Source of the DNA: Clostridia bacterium
GTDB taxonomy: Bacteria; Bacillota; Clostridia; Oscillospirales; UBA644
Assembly: GCA_017934975.1 (NCBI GenBank)
Contig: JAGBIM010000010.1
Coordinates: forward strand, 1 to 40,154
DNA length: 40,154 nt
Reading direction: 5' to 3'
Part shown: positions 30,793-38,441 of the stretch, one piece after another
Numbering within the stretch: the first letter of the stretch is position 1
How the letters are laid out: each line of letters opens with the position of its first letter
Notes under the pieces: model-generated
Databases searched by the model: none
Told to the model about the DNA's origin: nothing
Seen by the model: the letters and a program-made list of their open reading frames with translations, nothing else
Position numbers and translations under genes: made by a program

Positions 30793-32019
30793 ATGATCTC
30801 GCAAAAGGATAAAGAAATCGTTCGTGAGCTTGCCAAGCAATATATGGAACTGGCAAACTCTGACGAGCAACGGAATATGAATCAGCGGATGAAGGACACC
30901 AACGATCTGAAACTCGTTCGGCCTCCCGTAATTCTGGAAGAAATCCCCTGGTATCAGATGGATCTGGACGGGGAGCTGACCTGTCAATGCGAAAATCAGG
31001 GTGCCCGTAACGTGGAAACCTTCTTCCGCCGCGCCCTGTTCCGTCGCAAGCATTTTCGGGCCGACACCATGTTTGAACCCTTTTTCCGGGTCACCATGGC
31101 CTACGATTCTTCGGGCATCGGCATCAAGCGGCAGGAAGAAACCCTTGCCACCGAAAGCGGAAACCAGATCGTTTCCCATAGCTTTGAAGACGTTCTGGAA
31201 GAGGAAGACAGCGTTGAGCTGATCAAAATCCCCACCTTCACCCCCCGTCCCGACAAGGACGAGAAGGCCATGAATTTCTATACCGACCTCCTGGGGGACG
31301 CCATCCCCGTGGAACTGCGGGGTGTGGGCACCCGATACCACAACGCCTGGGACGACATCGTTTTCTTCCGTGGGATGGAACCGGTGTTGTACGATCTGTT
31401 TGACCGTCCGGAGCATCTCCACGCCATCCGTCAGCGTTTTCTGGATATTTTTATTGCCGAATCGGATTTTATCGAATCCCACATGAAGGTGGATCCCGAC
31501 TACCCCAGTCTGCATTGTACCCCTTCCTACGTTTCCGGCCTTGCCGAGGACGGACTGAAGGCCGCGTGGCTGAGAACCAACGCCCAGCCCTTCTCCGACG
31601 TTTCTCCCGATATGCACGAGGAATTCGACGTGGATTACACTCGGAAGGTGGCCGACCGCTTCGCGTATACCTATTATGGATGCTGTGAGCCTCTCGACCG
31701 AAAACTGGACGTAATCACGAAAATTCCCAATCTCCGCAAGATCGGCGTTTCCCCCTGGGCAAAGGAAGATGTTATGGCGGAATATATGGGTGGGAAATAC
31801 GTCTACTCCCGAAAGCCCAATCCCGCCAACGTGGCCATTAAAACCGATCCCGAGGTCATCCGCAAGGAGACCGAAACCACAGTAAAACTCTGTCAGAAAT
31901 ACGGTTGTCCCGCGGAATTCGTGCTCAAGGACATCAGCACCGTATCCCACCGCCCCGAAAATCTTATCGTCTGGGCGCAGACCGTTTCTCAGGTTCTCGA
32001 CCAATACTACGGCGAATAA
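30793..32019 (+). CDS. UroD-fold methyltransferase-like protein 5 (Gly-Cys-Cys-Glu type)
   Basis: The 408-residue protein has a long N-terminal extension with DKEIVRELAKQYMELANSDEQ, then a central barrel. At the motif position it has TYYGCCEPLD (Cys297, Cys298, Glu299). This is followed by IPNLRKIGVSPWA and a KYVYSRKPNP segment. It is clearly the sister of the protein at 35000-36235, which shares GCCE, LRK..VSP and Y.SKP in the same order. The double Cys suggests a metal site unlike that of MtaA. Operon position between two other methyltransferase genes supports a role with the shared corrinoid protein. Confidence 0.75.
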   Translation: MISQKDKEIVRELAKQYMELANSDEQRNMNQRMKDTNDLKLVRPPVILEEIPWYQMDLDGELTCQCENQGARNVETFFRRALFRRKHFRADTMFEPFFRVTMAYDSSGIGIKRQEETLATESGNQIVSHSFEDVLEEEDSVELIKIPTFTPRPDKDEKAMNFYTDLLGDAIPVELRGVGTRYHNAWDDIVFFRGMEPVLYDLFDRPEHLHAIRQRFLDIFIAESDFIESHMKVDPDYPSLHCTPSYVSGLAEDGLKAAWLRTNAQPFSDVSPDMHEEFDVDYTRKVADRFAYTYYGCCEPLDRKLDVITKIPNLRKIGVSPWAKEDVMAEYMGGKYVYSRKPNPANVAIKTDPEVIRKETETTVKLCQKYGCPAEFVLKDISTVSHRPENLIVWAQTVSQVLDQYYGE

Positions 32020-32039
32020 TCCCGAAAGGAATTCCGTAT

Positions 32040-33044
32040 ATGAAAATCAATATGCGGGAATGGTTGAACGACCTTCCCAAATCGAAAAAAGCATTTCCCA
32101 TTCTCTCCTTCCCCTGCGTGTCTCTGCTGGGTTGCACCGTCAAGGAACTGATCTCCGACAGTGACCGTCAGGCCGAGGGCATGGTGCAGGTGGCAAAGCG
32201 CACCGACAGTGCCGCCGCCATCGGATTTATGGACCTTTCCGTGGAGGCCGAGTGCTTCGGCGCCTCCATCCGAATCTCCGACGACGAAGTGCCCACCGTA
32301 ACGGGCCGTCTAATTGAGGACGAAGAGGCCGCAAACGCCCTGTCCGTCCCCTCCGTAGGCTCCGCCCGTACGGGTCTTTATATCGAAGCTATCCGCAAGG
32401 CGGTGCCGCAGATCACCGACCGTCCCGTTTTCGCGGGCATGATCGGGCCCTTCTCTCTGGCCGCCCGTCTTCTGGACGTGTCGGAAATTATGATGGACTG
32501 CTACGACGAGCCCGAAAAGGTTCACACCGTCCTGGAAAAGGTGACGGAATTTTTGATCAACTACGCCAGGGCCTTCCGCGACGCGGGCGCCAACGGCATC
32601 ATGATCGCCGAGCCCGTTGCAGGACTTCTCTCCCCCGCGTTGGAGGCGGAATTCTCTGCACCTTATGTGAAAAAGATCGTAGACGCGGTTCAGGACGATT
32701 TCTATCCCGTGATCTACCACAACTGCGGGGACAATGTGCTTCGCATGATCGACTCCATTTCCTCCATCGGCGCGGCGGGGTACCATTTCGGAAACTCCAT
32801 CGACCTGAAGGAAATGCTGGAAAAGTTCCCCCAAGACCTCCCCGTCATGGGCAACGTGGACCCTGCGGGGATCCTACGCATGAGCAACCCCGAAACCGTC
32901 CGCGAAAAGACCTTGGAATTACTGGAAAACTGTTCCGCATACGCGAATTTCATCCCCTCCTCGGGATGCGACGTTCCCCCCATGACCCCCTGGAACAATC
33001 TGGACGCCTTCTTTGGCGCGGTGAAGGAGTATTATGGAAAATAA
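32040..33044 (+). CDS. MtaA-like methylcobamide methyltransferase, zinc ligands complete (protein 6)
   Basis: The 334-residue protein is the closest of the seven to MtaA/MtbA. It has the full zinc signature: His227 and Cys229 in YHNCGDN, and Cys310 in PSSGCDVPP, followed by a TPWNNLDAFF helix. MtaA-type enzymes move a methyl group between a methylated corrinoid protein and a thiol such as coenzyme M or, in bacteria, another acceptor. Other barrel features are GMIGPFSLAARL and MIAEPVAGLLSP. ATG 32040 has AAAGGA upstream and matches the compact family N terminus. The next gene overlaps its end by 11 bases. Confidence 0.85.
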   Translation: MKINMREWLNDLPKSKKAFPILSFPCVSLLGCTVKELISDSDRQAEGMVQVAKRTDSAAAIGFMDLSVEAECFGASIRISDDEVPTVTGRLIEDEEAANALSVPSVGSARTGLYIEAIRKAVPQITDRPVFAGMIGPFSLAARLLDVSEIMMDCYDEPEKVHTVLEKVTEFLINYARAFRDAGANGIMIAEPVAGLLSPALEAEFSAPYVKKIVDAVQDDFYPVIYHNCGDNVLRMIDSISSIGAAGYHFGNSIDLKEMLEKFPQDLPVMGNVDPAGILRMSNPETVREKTLELLENCSAYANFIPSSGCDVPPMTPWNNLDAFFGAVKEYYGK

Positions 33045-33576
33045 GCTGATCAAACTGGCTCTTTCCGTCGGATTCAACCGAGCGGAAATGATCGACGCTT
33101 CCCAAATCGTATGCGACCGCAAATTCCGGGAGCAGTGCGAGGCCAACGCCTGCGGAGTTTTCGGAAAATGCTGGATGTGTCCCCCCGACGTGGGCCAAAT
33201 CGACGCCTTGATTGCGGAAGTGAAATCCTATTCCAAAGGCCTTTTGTATCAATCGGTCTTTGAACTGGAAGACAGCTTTGATTTCGAAGGCATGCAGGAG
33301 GGCGGACGCACCCAGAATCAGCGCAGTCGCGCCCTGCAGGAAGAGCTGAACAAGCTGGGATATACGGATTTTCTCCACCTCTCCAAAGGGGGCTGCGGCG
33401 TCTGTTCCCCCTGCGCAAAGGTTCACGGAGAGCCCTGCCGATTCCCCGAAAAGGCCCTTTCTTCCTTGGAGGCCTACGGCATCAACGTCAGCGCCACGGT
33501 AAAAAATACGTCGATGAAATACATCAACGGCGCAAACACCGTCACCTATTTCGGAATCGTTCTGTTCAAGGAGTAA
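33034..33576 (+). CDS. DUF2284 cysteine-rich predicted metal-binding protein
   Basis: The 180-residue protein has many cysteines in two clusters. The first includes ACGVFGKCWMCPPDVG (about residues 38-53), the second GCGVCSPCAKVHGEPCRFP. This pattern is that of DUF2284, a predicted metal- or Fe-S-binding family often found beside corrinoid methyltransferase genes; no function is established that I know of. GAAGGAG precedes ATG 33034, and the 11-base overlap with the MtaA-like gene implies coupled translation. It may deliver electrons or metal to the activator encoded 3 bases downstream; this is inference. Confidence 0.82.
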   Translation: MENKLIKLALSVGFNRAEMIDASQIVCDRKFREQCEANACGVFGKCWMCPPDVGQIDALIAEVKSYSKGLLYQSVFELEDSFDFEGMQEGGRTQNQRSRALQEELNKLGYTDFLHLSKGGCGVCSPCAKVHGEPCRFPEKALSSLEAYGINVSATVKNTSMKYINGANTVTYFGIVLFKE

Positions 33577-33579
33577 GCC

Positions 33580-34989
33580 ATGCCGATTTTGACCGTCACC
33601 CAAAACGGAAAAACCGAGACCCGCACCTTTGCGGGTCCGTCCCTTTTGAGCGATCTTCTGGCGGAGTTCGGGTACGCCGTCCCCCATCCCTGCGGAGGGC
33701 GGGGAACCTGCAAAAAATGCTCGGTTCTGCTGAACGGCACCCCCGTTCTGGCCTGCCGTACGGAGCTTGCCCAAGACGCCGCAGTCACCCTCCCCGATCG
33801 GGAAACAATCTCCTCGGCTACGGGAAGCCAAGAAAGCGGACGGCTCACCGAATCGGTCTGCCTTTGTCTGGATATCGGCACCACCACGCTGGCCCTCGCT
33901 CTGGTCTCGCTGGACGACCAAGCAATCATCCGCACCCTCACCGCCCCCAACCCCCAACGGGTCTTCGGAGCGGACGTGATCTCCCGCATCGACCGTTGCA
34001 TGAAAAACGGTCCGCAAGAACAACAGACCCTTCTTTTGGAACAGGTTCGGGGGATGATTTCCGACCTGCTTTCGCAGTTCGGATTGCAGAAAATCGACAC
34101 CTTGTACGTGGCGGGCAACACCACCATGCTGCACCTCTTTTTCGGGGTGGATTGCTCTGCCCTCGGCGTGGCGCCCTACACCCCCGCCTTCCTGGAATCC
34201 CGTACCCAATCGGGGGAAACCCTCGGTCTCCCCGCCGTCAAAACGGTCTGTGCCCTCCCCGGAATTTCCGCCTTCGTGGGTGCCGACATCGTGGCAGGAC
34301 TGAACTTCGTGGGACTTCCGAAGGATGGAAAATGCCGTATTTTGCTGGACCTTGGCACCAATGCGGAAATTGCCCTGTTCAACGGTAAAAAAATTCTCTG
34401 CACCGCCGCGGCGGCAGGCCCCTGCTTTGAAGGAGCCAATATTTCCTGCGGGATGCCCGCCTCCCCCGGTGCGGTCTGCGCCGTGGAAGCCGACGGATCT
34501 TTCTCGGTCATCGGAAACGAAGCGCCCAAAGGCCTTTGCGCCACGGGCCTCATCGACGCCGTCGCGGAGGGGGTTCGCCGGGAGGATATCGACGAAACGG
34601 GATTTCTGGAAGAAGATCCTCTGGAAATCGGTCCAAACGTCGCCCTGACCGCCGCCGACATTCGGGAATTCCAGCTGGCAAAATCCGCCATCCGCGCCGC
34701 CACGGAATGTCTGATCAAACGGGCAAATATCACCTTTGCCGATGTGGAAGGCTTCTACGTAGCAGGAGGCTTTTCCGCGGGATTAAAGGTAAAAAACGCC
34801 GTATATACCGGACTTTTTCCCGAAGAATTGCAGGACAAATTCCACGGCATCAACAACGCAAGCCTTCTGGGCACCGTACGCTTCGCCTGCACACAAAAAA
34901 TCTCCGCTCCCCTCGCAGGCGCGGAATACGTGGACCTCTCCGCCGACCCGCAGTTCTCCAACCTGTTTATGGAATACATGATGTTTTAA
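33580..34989 (+). CDS. ferredoxin-ASKHA reductive activator of corrinoid proteins
   Basis: The 469-residue protein has an N-terminal [2Fe-2S] domain (1-80) with Cys38-x5-Cys44-x2-Cys47-x11-Cys59. An ASKHA-fold ATPase follows (about 90-469, DUF4445). ATPase motifs include CLDIGTTTLALAL, YVAGNTTMLHLF, LLDLGTNAEIALF and FYVAGGFSAG. Proteins of this type (RACE, RamA-like) use ATP to reduce inactive Co(II) corrinoid proteins to the active Co(I) state. Its presence strongly supports a working corrinoid methyl-transfer role for the operon. AAGGAG precedes the ATG. At 469 residues it is shorter than the ~600-residue RACE proteins that have an extra linker domain. Confidence 0.9.
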   Translation: MPILTVTQNGKTETRTFAGPSLLSDLLAEFGYAVPHPCGGRGTCKKCSVLLNGTPVLACRTELAQDAAVTLPDRETISSATGSQESGRLTESVCLCLDIGTTTLALALVSLDDQAIIRTLTAPNPQRVFGADVISRIDRCMKNGPQEQQTLLLEQVRGMISDLLSQFGLQKIDTLYVAGNTTMLHLFFGVDCSALGVAPYTPAFLESRTQSGETLGLPAVKTVCALPGISAFVGADIVAGLNFVGLPKDGKCRILLDLGTNAEIALFNGKKILCTAAAAGPCFEGANISCGMPASPGAVCAVEADGSFSVIGNEAPKGLCATGLIDAVAEGVRREDIDETGFLEEDPLEIGPNVALTAADIREFQLAKSAIRAATECLIKRANITFADVEGFYVAGGFSAGLKVKNAVYTGLFPEELQDKFHGINNASLLGTVRFACTQKISAPLAGAEYVDLSADPQFSNLFMEYMMF

Positions 34990-34999
34990 GAGGTTCGAT

Positions 35000-36235
35000 A
35001 TGGAAGTAATTTCGAATCGGGATCGGGAGATCCTCCGCCGTCTGGCAGCACAAAAACGGGAATACGCCGAGCATCCCCGCAACGAAGAAATCCTAAGGCA
35101 ATGGAACGCGTTGGGCGAGGGCAAAAGGGAATCCCCCACCGCCCGTCTTCTGTTCAGCAATTTCCGCAACGAAGCGATTACGCCCCGCCTGCTTTGCGAA
35201 GGCAAGGATGCCCGCCAAATCGAATCGACCCTGCGAAGCAGCCTCGTGGGACGGGAATTATTCGACGACGACACCCCAATCTCCCCCACCTTTGAGCTGG
35301 GCTGGAAAATCCAAGTAAAACCCTTCGGCATCGATGCAAAGCGGGTACGGGACCCCGCTTCGGGCGGCTATCATATCGAGCCGGTCATCGAAGACGTTGA
35401 GGAAGAATTCGAAAAATTTCAAGGAGGCGGCTTCCGCGTAGACCGGGAGAACACCCTCTCCTATCGGGAACAACTGGACGACCTCTTCGGAGATATTCTC
35501 CCCACCCGCATGGTCACCCCCTCTTTGGGCGGCTCCATGACCAACCCCCTGGTACATCTGATCGGCATGGAGAATTATTATCTTGCCATGTACGATTGCC
35601 CCGAAGCTCTGCACAAAATTATGGATATGGCAACGAAGGTATACGAGAATTATTACGATTTTCTGGAACGGGAACAGCTTCTGTCCCCCACCTGCGGCAT
35701 CAGCCCCCTGCACCAGGAAAGCTTTGCCTTCAACCATGAGTTGCCCACGGAAAACGTGACCAAAACCACCCAATGCTGGGGCTTTTTGGAATCCCAGGAA
35801 ACCACCGCCGTCTCCCCCGAAACCTTCGGCGAGTTCGTCTTCCCCTATCAGGACCGCCTGGTCAAACGCTTCGGCCTCCTCTCTTACGGATGTTGCGAAC
35901 GGGTAGACGCCATCTTCCCCGATTATCTGTCCCAATGGAAGAATTTGCGCAAACTTTCGGTCTCCCCCTTCAACAACGAAAATCAGGTGGGAGAATATCT
36001 GCGGGGAAGCAAGATCGTCTATTACAGCAAGCCCCGCGCCGACCTGGTGACCCACCCCGGTCCGCTGGACGAGGACGCCCTGCGCAAGGATTTCCAACGG
36101 GTCTGCACCGCCGCATCGGGATGCCTCTTTGAAATCGCCCAACGGGAAGTAATGACCCTGCACGGCGACATGGAAAAGGGCCGCCGCTACGTAAAAATCG
36201 CAAAAGAGTGCGTGGAGCAATACTGGAAACCCTGA
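35000..36235 (+). CDS. UroD-fold methyltransferase-like protein 7 (Gly-Cys-Cys-Glu type)
   Basis: The 411-residue protein is the sister of protein 5. It has a similar N-terminal helix (NRDREILRRLAAQKREYAEHP), then LSYGCCERVD (Cys298, Cys299, Glu300) and LRKLSVSPFN, then IVYYSKPRADLV. The double Cys sits at the same residue position as in protein 5 (within one), so the pair probably arose by duplication. Here it lies at the end of the operon, after the activator gene, rather than beside its sister. AAGAGG precedes the ATG at 35000. A strong terminator follows 10 bases after the stop. Confidence 0.75.
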   Translation: MEVISNRDREILRRLAAQKREYAEHPRNEEILRQWNALGEGKRESPTARLLFSNFRNEAITPRLLCEGKDARQIESTLRSSLVGRELFDDDTPISPTFELGWKIQVKPFGIDAKRVRDPASGGYHIEPVIEDVEEEFEKFQGGGFRVDRENTLSYREQLDDLFGDILPTRMVTPSLGGSMTNPLVHLIGMENYYLAMYDCPEALHKIMDMATKVYENYYDFLEREQLLSPTCGISPLHQESFAFNHELPTENVTKTTQCWGFLESQETTAVSPETFGEFVFPYQDRLVKRFGLLSYGCCERVDAIFPDYLSQWKNLRKLSVSPFNNENQVGEYLRGSKIVYYSKPRADLVTHPGPLDEDALRKDFQRVCTAASGCLFEIAQREVMTLHGDMEKGRRYVKIAKECVEQYWKP

Positions 36236-36244
36236 CCCTTTACG

Positions 36245-36290
36245 AAAAAAGCGACAATCTCTCGGACGCCCCGAAAGATTGCCGCTTTTT
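36245..36290. terminator. bidirectional terminator between the methyltransferase operon and the SASP gene
   Basis: A 15-bp stem with one mismatch (36246-36260 with 36276-36290) encloses a small inner hairpin TCGG/CCGA. A and T runs flank it, so it can end transcription from both converging units. Confidence 0.88.
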
Positions 36291-36315
36291 CATTTTTTTA
36301 CGAATCCAGCCGAAC

Positions 36316-36504
36316 TTACTTCAGGTTGTTTTCGTAGTTTTCGATCATCTTTTTGACCATCTGGCCGCCGATGGAACCGGCCTGCTTGGAGGTCAGGTCA
36401 CCGTTGTAACCCTGCTTCAGGTTCACGCCGACTTCGTTGGCGGTTTCCATCTTGAACTTTTCCATAGCCTCTTTGGCTGCGGGAACTACGTGCTTGTTAG
36501 CCAT
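36316..36504 (-). CDS. alpha/beta-type small acid-soluble spore protein
   Basis: The 62-residue DNA-binding protein coats and protects spore DNA against UV and heat and is degraded at germination. Family features are VVPAAKEAMEKFKMETANEVG, which contains the germination-protease cleavage region (KFKMETANE), and the C-terminal TSKQAGSIGGQMVKKMIE helix. ATG 36504 gives the standard MANKH-type N terminus; AAGGAG is about 13 bases upstream, rather far. A GACACG-4-CGTGTC hairpin lies in the leader at 36530-36545. A sigma-G promoter is expected, but no convincing element was seen. Confidence 0.95.
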   Translation of the reverse strand: MANKHVVPAAKEAMEKFKMETANEVGVNLKQGYNGDLTSKQAGSIGGQMVKKMIENYENNLK

Positions 36505-36964
36505 AACTGTTTTTCCACTCCTTGTTTCCGACACGCTACCGTGTCCGTCACGATTTTTTTTGCGGTCTGTCAACCGCACCCATAGTTTGACTCGACGCGC
36601 AAAAAATATCAAATGTAATTTTTGGAAGTTTTTATCATCCCTTAAGCGATGAAAACATGAAAAAACAACATTATAATTCGGTATATTTTTGCACCAACGG
36701 ATTTTAGATATCTGTTTTTTGCAAACATTGAAAATTCAGCATTTTTTCATTTTACCATAAACCGTTTTGGCATAAAACAAACTCATTGCAGATTTTCAAC
36801 ACTCCATACAGTAACGCATTCCTTCTCAACACATTTCTTGATTTTTTCAAAAAAAACCGTGCAAATTTCAAGTTTTGTGTACAACACAAGGTTGAGATTT
36901 GCATCGCATACCCACCGGCGAAAGGGCGGAAACCATATCGGTTTCCGCCCCGTATTTCGTGTTT
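36505..36964. other. 460-base gene-free, AT-rich interval
   Basis: This holds the SASP leader with a hairpin (36530-36545), then about 270 bases of AT-rich sequence with no frame that has a ribosome binding site and coding-like composition. It ends with the terminator at 36924-36950. It marks the border between the GC-richer methyltransferase region and the compositionally different thioredoxin region. Confidence 0.6.
36924..36950 (-). terminator. hairpin downstream of the thioredoxin operon
   Basis: GGGCGGAAACC (36924-36934) pairs perfectly with GGTTTCCGCCC (36940-36950) around a 5-base loop. On the minus strand only a short T run follows. Confidence 0.75.
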
Positions 36965-37567
36965 TTATTTTATCATATCAATTCCTTTTTGAAGCGTATC
37001 CGCAGAAATAGCTCCGGTCGCTTGTGCAATCAAATATCCCTCTGCATCGATAAAGTATGTGGTAGGCAAGGAATATACACGGTAAGTGTTTGCCGCATGG
37101 GAGTCCGTATCATAGAACACCGGAAAGGTATATCCTTTTTCTGAAACAAACGCCTTTGCACTGCTGAGCGTTTCACGTCCGCCGGTCATATTGACCATCA
37201 AGAAATGGATCTCGTTCCCAAGCTCCAGATATTTTTCGTGGAAGTCAGGCATCTCGCTTTGACAAGGACCACACCAGCTTGCCCAGAAATTCAACACGAT
37301 CGGCTTACCGACATAATCCGACAGGTTGACTTTGTTTCCCGATCCATCATAAACAGCGAAATCGGGAGCTTTCGTCCGTTGCCGATTTGTATCGTCCGTG
37401 CCTGATTTATCATTTTGGTTTTCGTTGTCATTTTTTTCTTGATCGCCTTGAATCAGCAGTTGATCGGGAGCACCGTTTTTACCGAGTTGCGTATAAAGCA
37501 CCGAAGCGCCGCCAATCAGAAGAACAAATACCAACACAAGTATAATTATGTTTTTCCTCTTGCTCAT
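36965..37567 (-). CDS. membrane-anchored thioredoxin-like protein (TlpA/ResA type)
   Basis: The 200-residue protein has one N-terminal membrane anchor (residues 6-25), a hydrophilic Asn/Asp/Lys linker (40-64), and a thioredoxin domain. The domain has active-site motif WASWCGPC (Cys99, Cys102) and cis-Pro segment SLPTTYFID. The active site faces outside, where it would reduce disulfides in exported proteins, as ResA does. Electrons would come from CcdA, encoded 9 bases upstream. AAGGAGG lies before ATG 37567. It is the last gene of trxB-small protein-ccdA-tlpA. Confidence 0.92.
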   Translation of the reverse strand: MSKRKNIIILVLVFVLLIGGASVLYTQLGKNGAPDQLLIQGDQEKNDNENQNDKSGTDDTNRQRTKAPDFAVYDGSGNKVNLSDYVGKPIVLNFWASWCGPCQSEMPDFHEKYLELGNEIHFLMVNMTGGRETLSSAKAFVSEKGYTFPVFYDTDSHAANTYRVYSLPTTYFIDAEGYLIAQATGAISADTLQKGIDMIK

Positions 37568-37576
37568 AATTCCTCC

Positions 37577-38239
37577 TTATCCGAGAAAACTCAGAAACCG
37601 TCCGAGCATTCCCGTTGCCATCAGAATCCCGATTACAACAAGCAGACTGCCGCTGACGACATTGATGACTTTATAGTTTTTCTTGATCCAGTTGAATGCC
37701 GATTTCAGATAATCGATCAGCACTGCGCTGAGAACGAACGGGATGCCAAGTCCCAGTGAATATGCCAAAAGCATCAGCAGTCCCTCTACGATATGCGCCT
37801 GTTGGGATGCAAGCATCAACGCCGAACCGAGAAACGCTCCCACGCAAGGCGTCCAACCGACGGAGAACACCACACCGAAAAGCAGGGCCGAGAAGAATCC
37901 CATCGTATCGGGGTTGACCGATTTGCCGCCACCTCGGAACAGATTCAACTTGAACACTCCAAGGAAATTAAACCCGAAGAACACAACGATAAGGCCAGAG
38001 ACGAGATTGACTGCCGTCTGATACTCTCTTAAAAAGCTTCCCACCGTTCCTGCCAGCGCTCCCAGCATCACAAACACGACGGTAAATCCGGTAACGAATC
38101 CGAGCGCACCTTTCAGCGTTTTGCCCGTAGTCCGTTCACCGCCGCCTGCAAAATAGGAAACGTAGATGGGCAGCATCGGAAGCAGGCACGGAGAAATAAA
38201 GGTTATGATGCCCTCTAAAAATGCGATCACATACTGCAT
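37577..38239 (-). CDS. ccdA: CcdA-type thiol-disulfide electron carrier membrane protein
   Basis: The 220-residue protein has six predicted membrane helices. The two functional cysteines of the DsbD-beta/CcdA family lie in ISPCLLPMLPIYVSYFAGG (helix 1) and GWTPCVGAFLG (helix 4). It passes electrons from cytoplasmic thioredoxin or a reductase to extracytoplasmic thioredoxin-like proteins. The start at 38239 overlaps the preceding small gene by 13 bases, with only a weak GGGAA-type binding site, so coupling is likely. Confidence 0.93.
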   Translation of the reverse strand: MQYVIAFLEGIITFISPCLLPMLPIYVSYFAGGGERTTGKTLKGALGFVTGFTVVFVMLGALAGTVGSFLREYQTAVNLVSGLIVVFFGFNFLGVFKLNLFRGGGKSVNPDTMGFFSALLFGVVFSVGWTPCVGAFLGSALMLASQQAHIVEGLLMLLAYSLGLGIPFVLSAVLIDYLKSAFNWIKKNYKVINVVSGSLLVVIGILMATGMLGRFLSFLG

Positions 38240-38439
38240 TTCCCGTCACACCCCTTTCCGAAAAGTCCCGAGAGCAATAGTCCTATAACTCCCATATAGA
38301 TCATCGTAATGATGGGATTTGACGTGATCGCACAGCTGCCCGTCGAACATCCCACGACATAATAATATCCAAGTCCCACAAGAGCACCGCCGATAGTAAA
38401 CAAGAGCGGATGCAGCCACTTTTTAAGTTTTGATTTCAT
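38227..38439 (-). CDS. small membrane protein with Cys motifs (possibly DUF6132-like)
   Basis: The 70-residue protein has two membrane helices (about 12-30 and 43-60). Cysteines occur in VGCSTGSC between them and in KGCDGKC at the end. Similar small proteins occur with thioredoxin reductase and CcdA genes in Clostridia. I believe they correspond to DUF6132 but cannot confirm it. The Cys pairs suggest a part in thiol or sulfur handling. AGGAGG lies within the end of trxB, 2 bases separate the genes, and it overlaps ccdA. Confidence 0.75.
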   Translation of the reverse strand: MKSKLKKWLHPLLFTIGGALVGLGYYYVVGCSTGSCAITSNPIITMIYMGVIGLLLSGLFGKGCDGKCSM

Positions 38440-38441
38440 TT

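Noticed and set aside
24996..36235. Haem biosynthesis (true uroporphyrinogen decarboxylase, hemE).
   Set aside because: Seven divergent paralogues, a corrinoid protein and an activator are nearby, no haem genes are present, and the MtaA-type zinc motif is seen in the 32040 protein.
36546..36620. Sigma-G promoter for the SASP gene.
   Set aside because: The region upstream of the leader hairpin shows no pair of elements at correct spacing that I trust.
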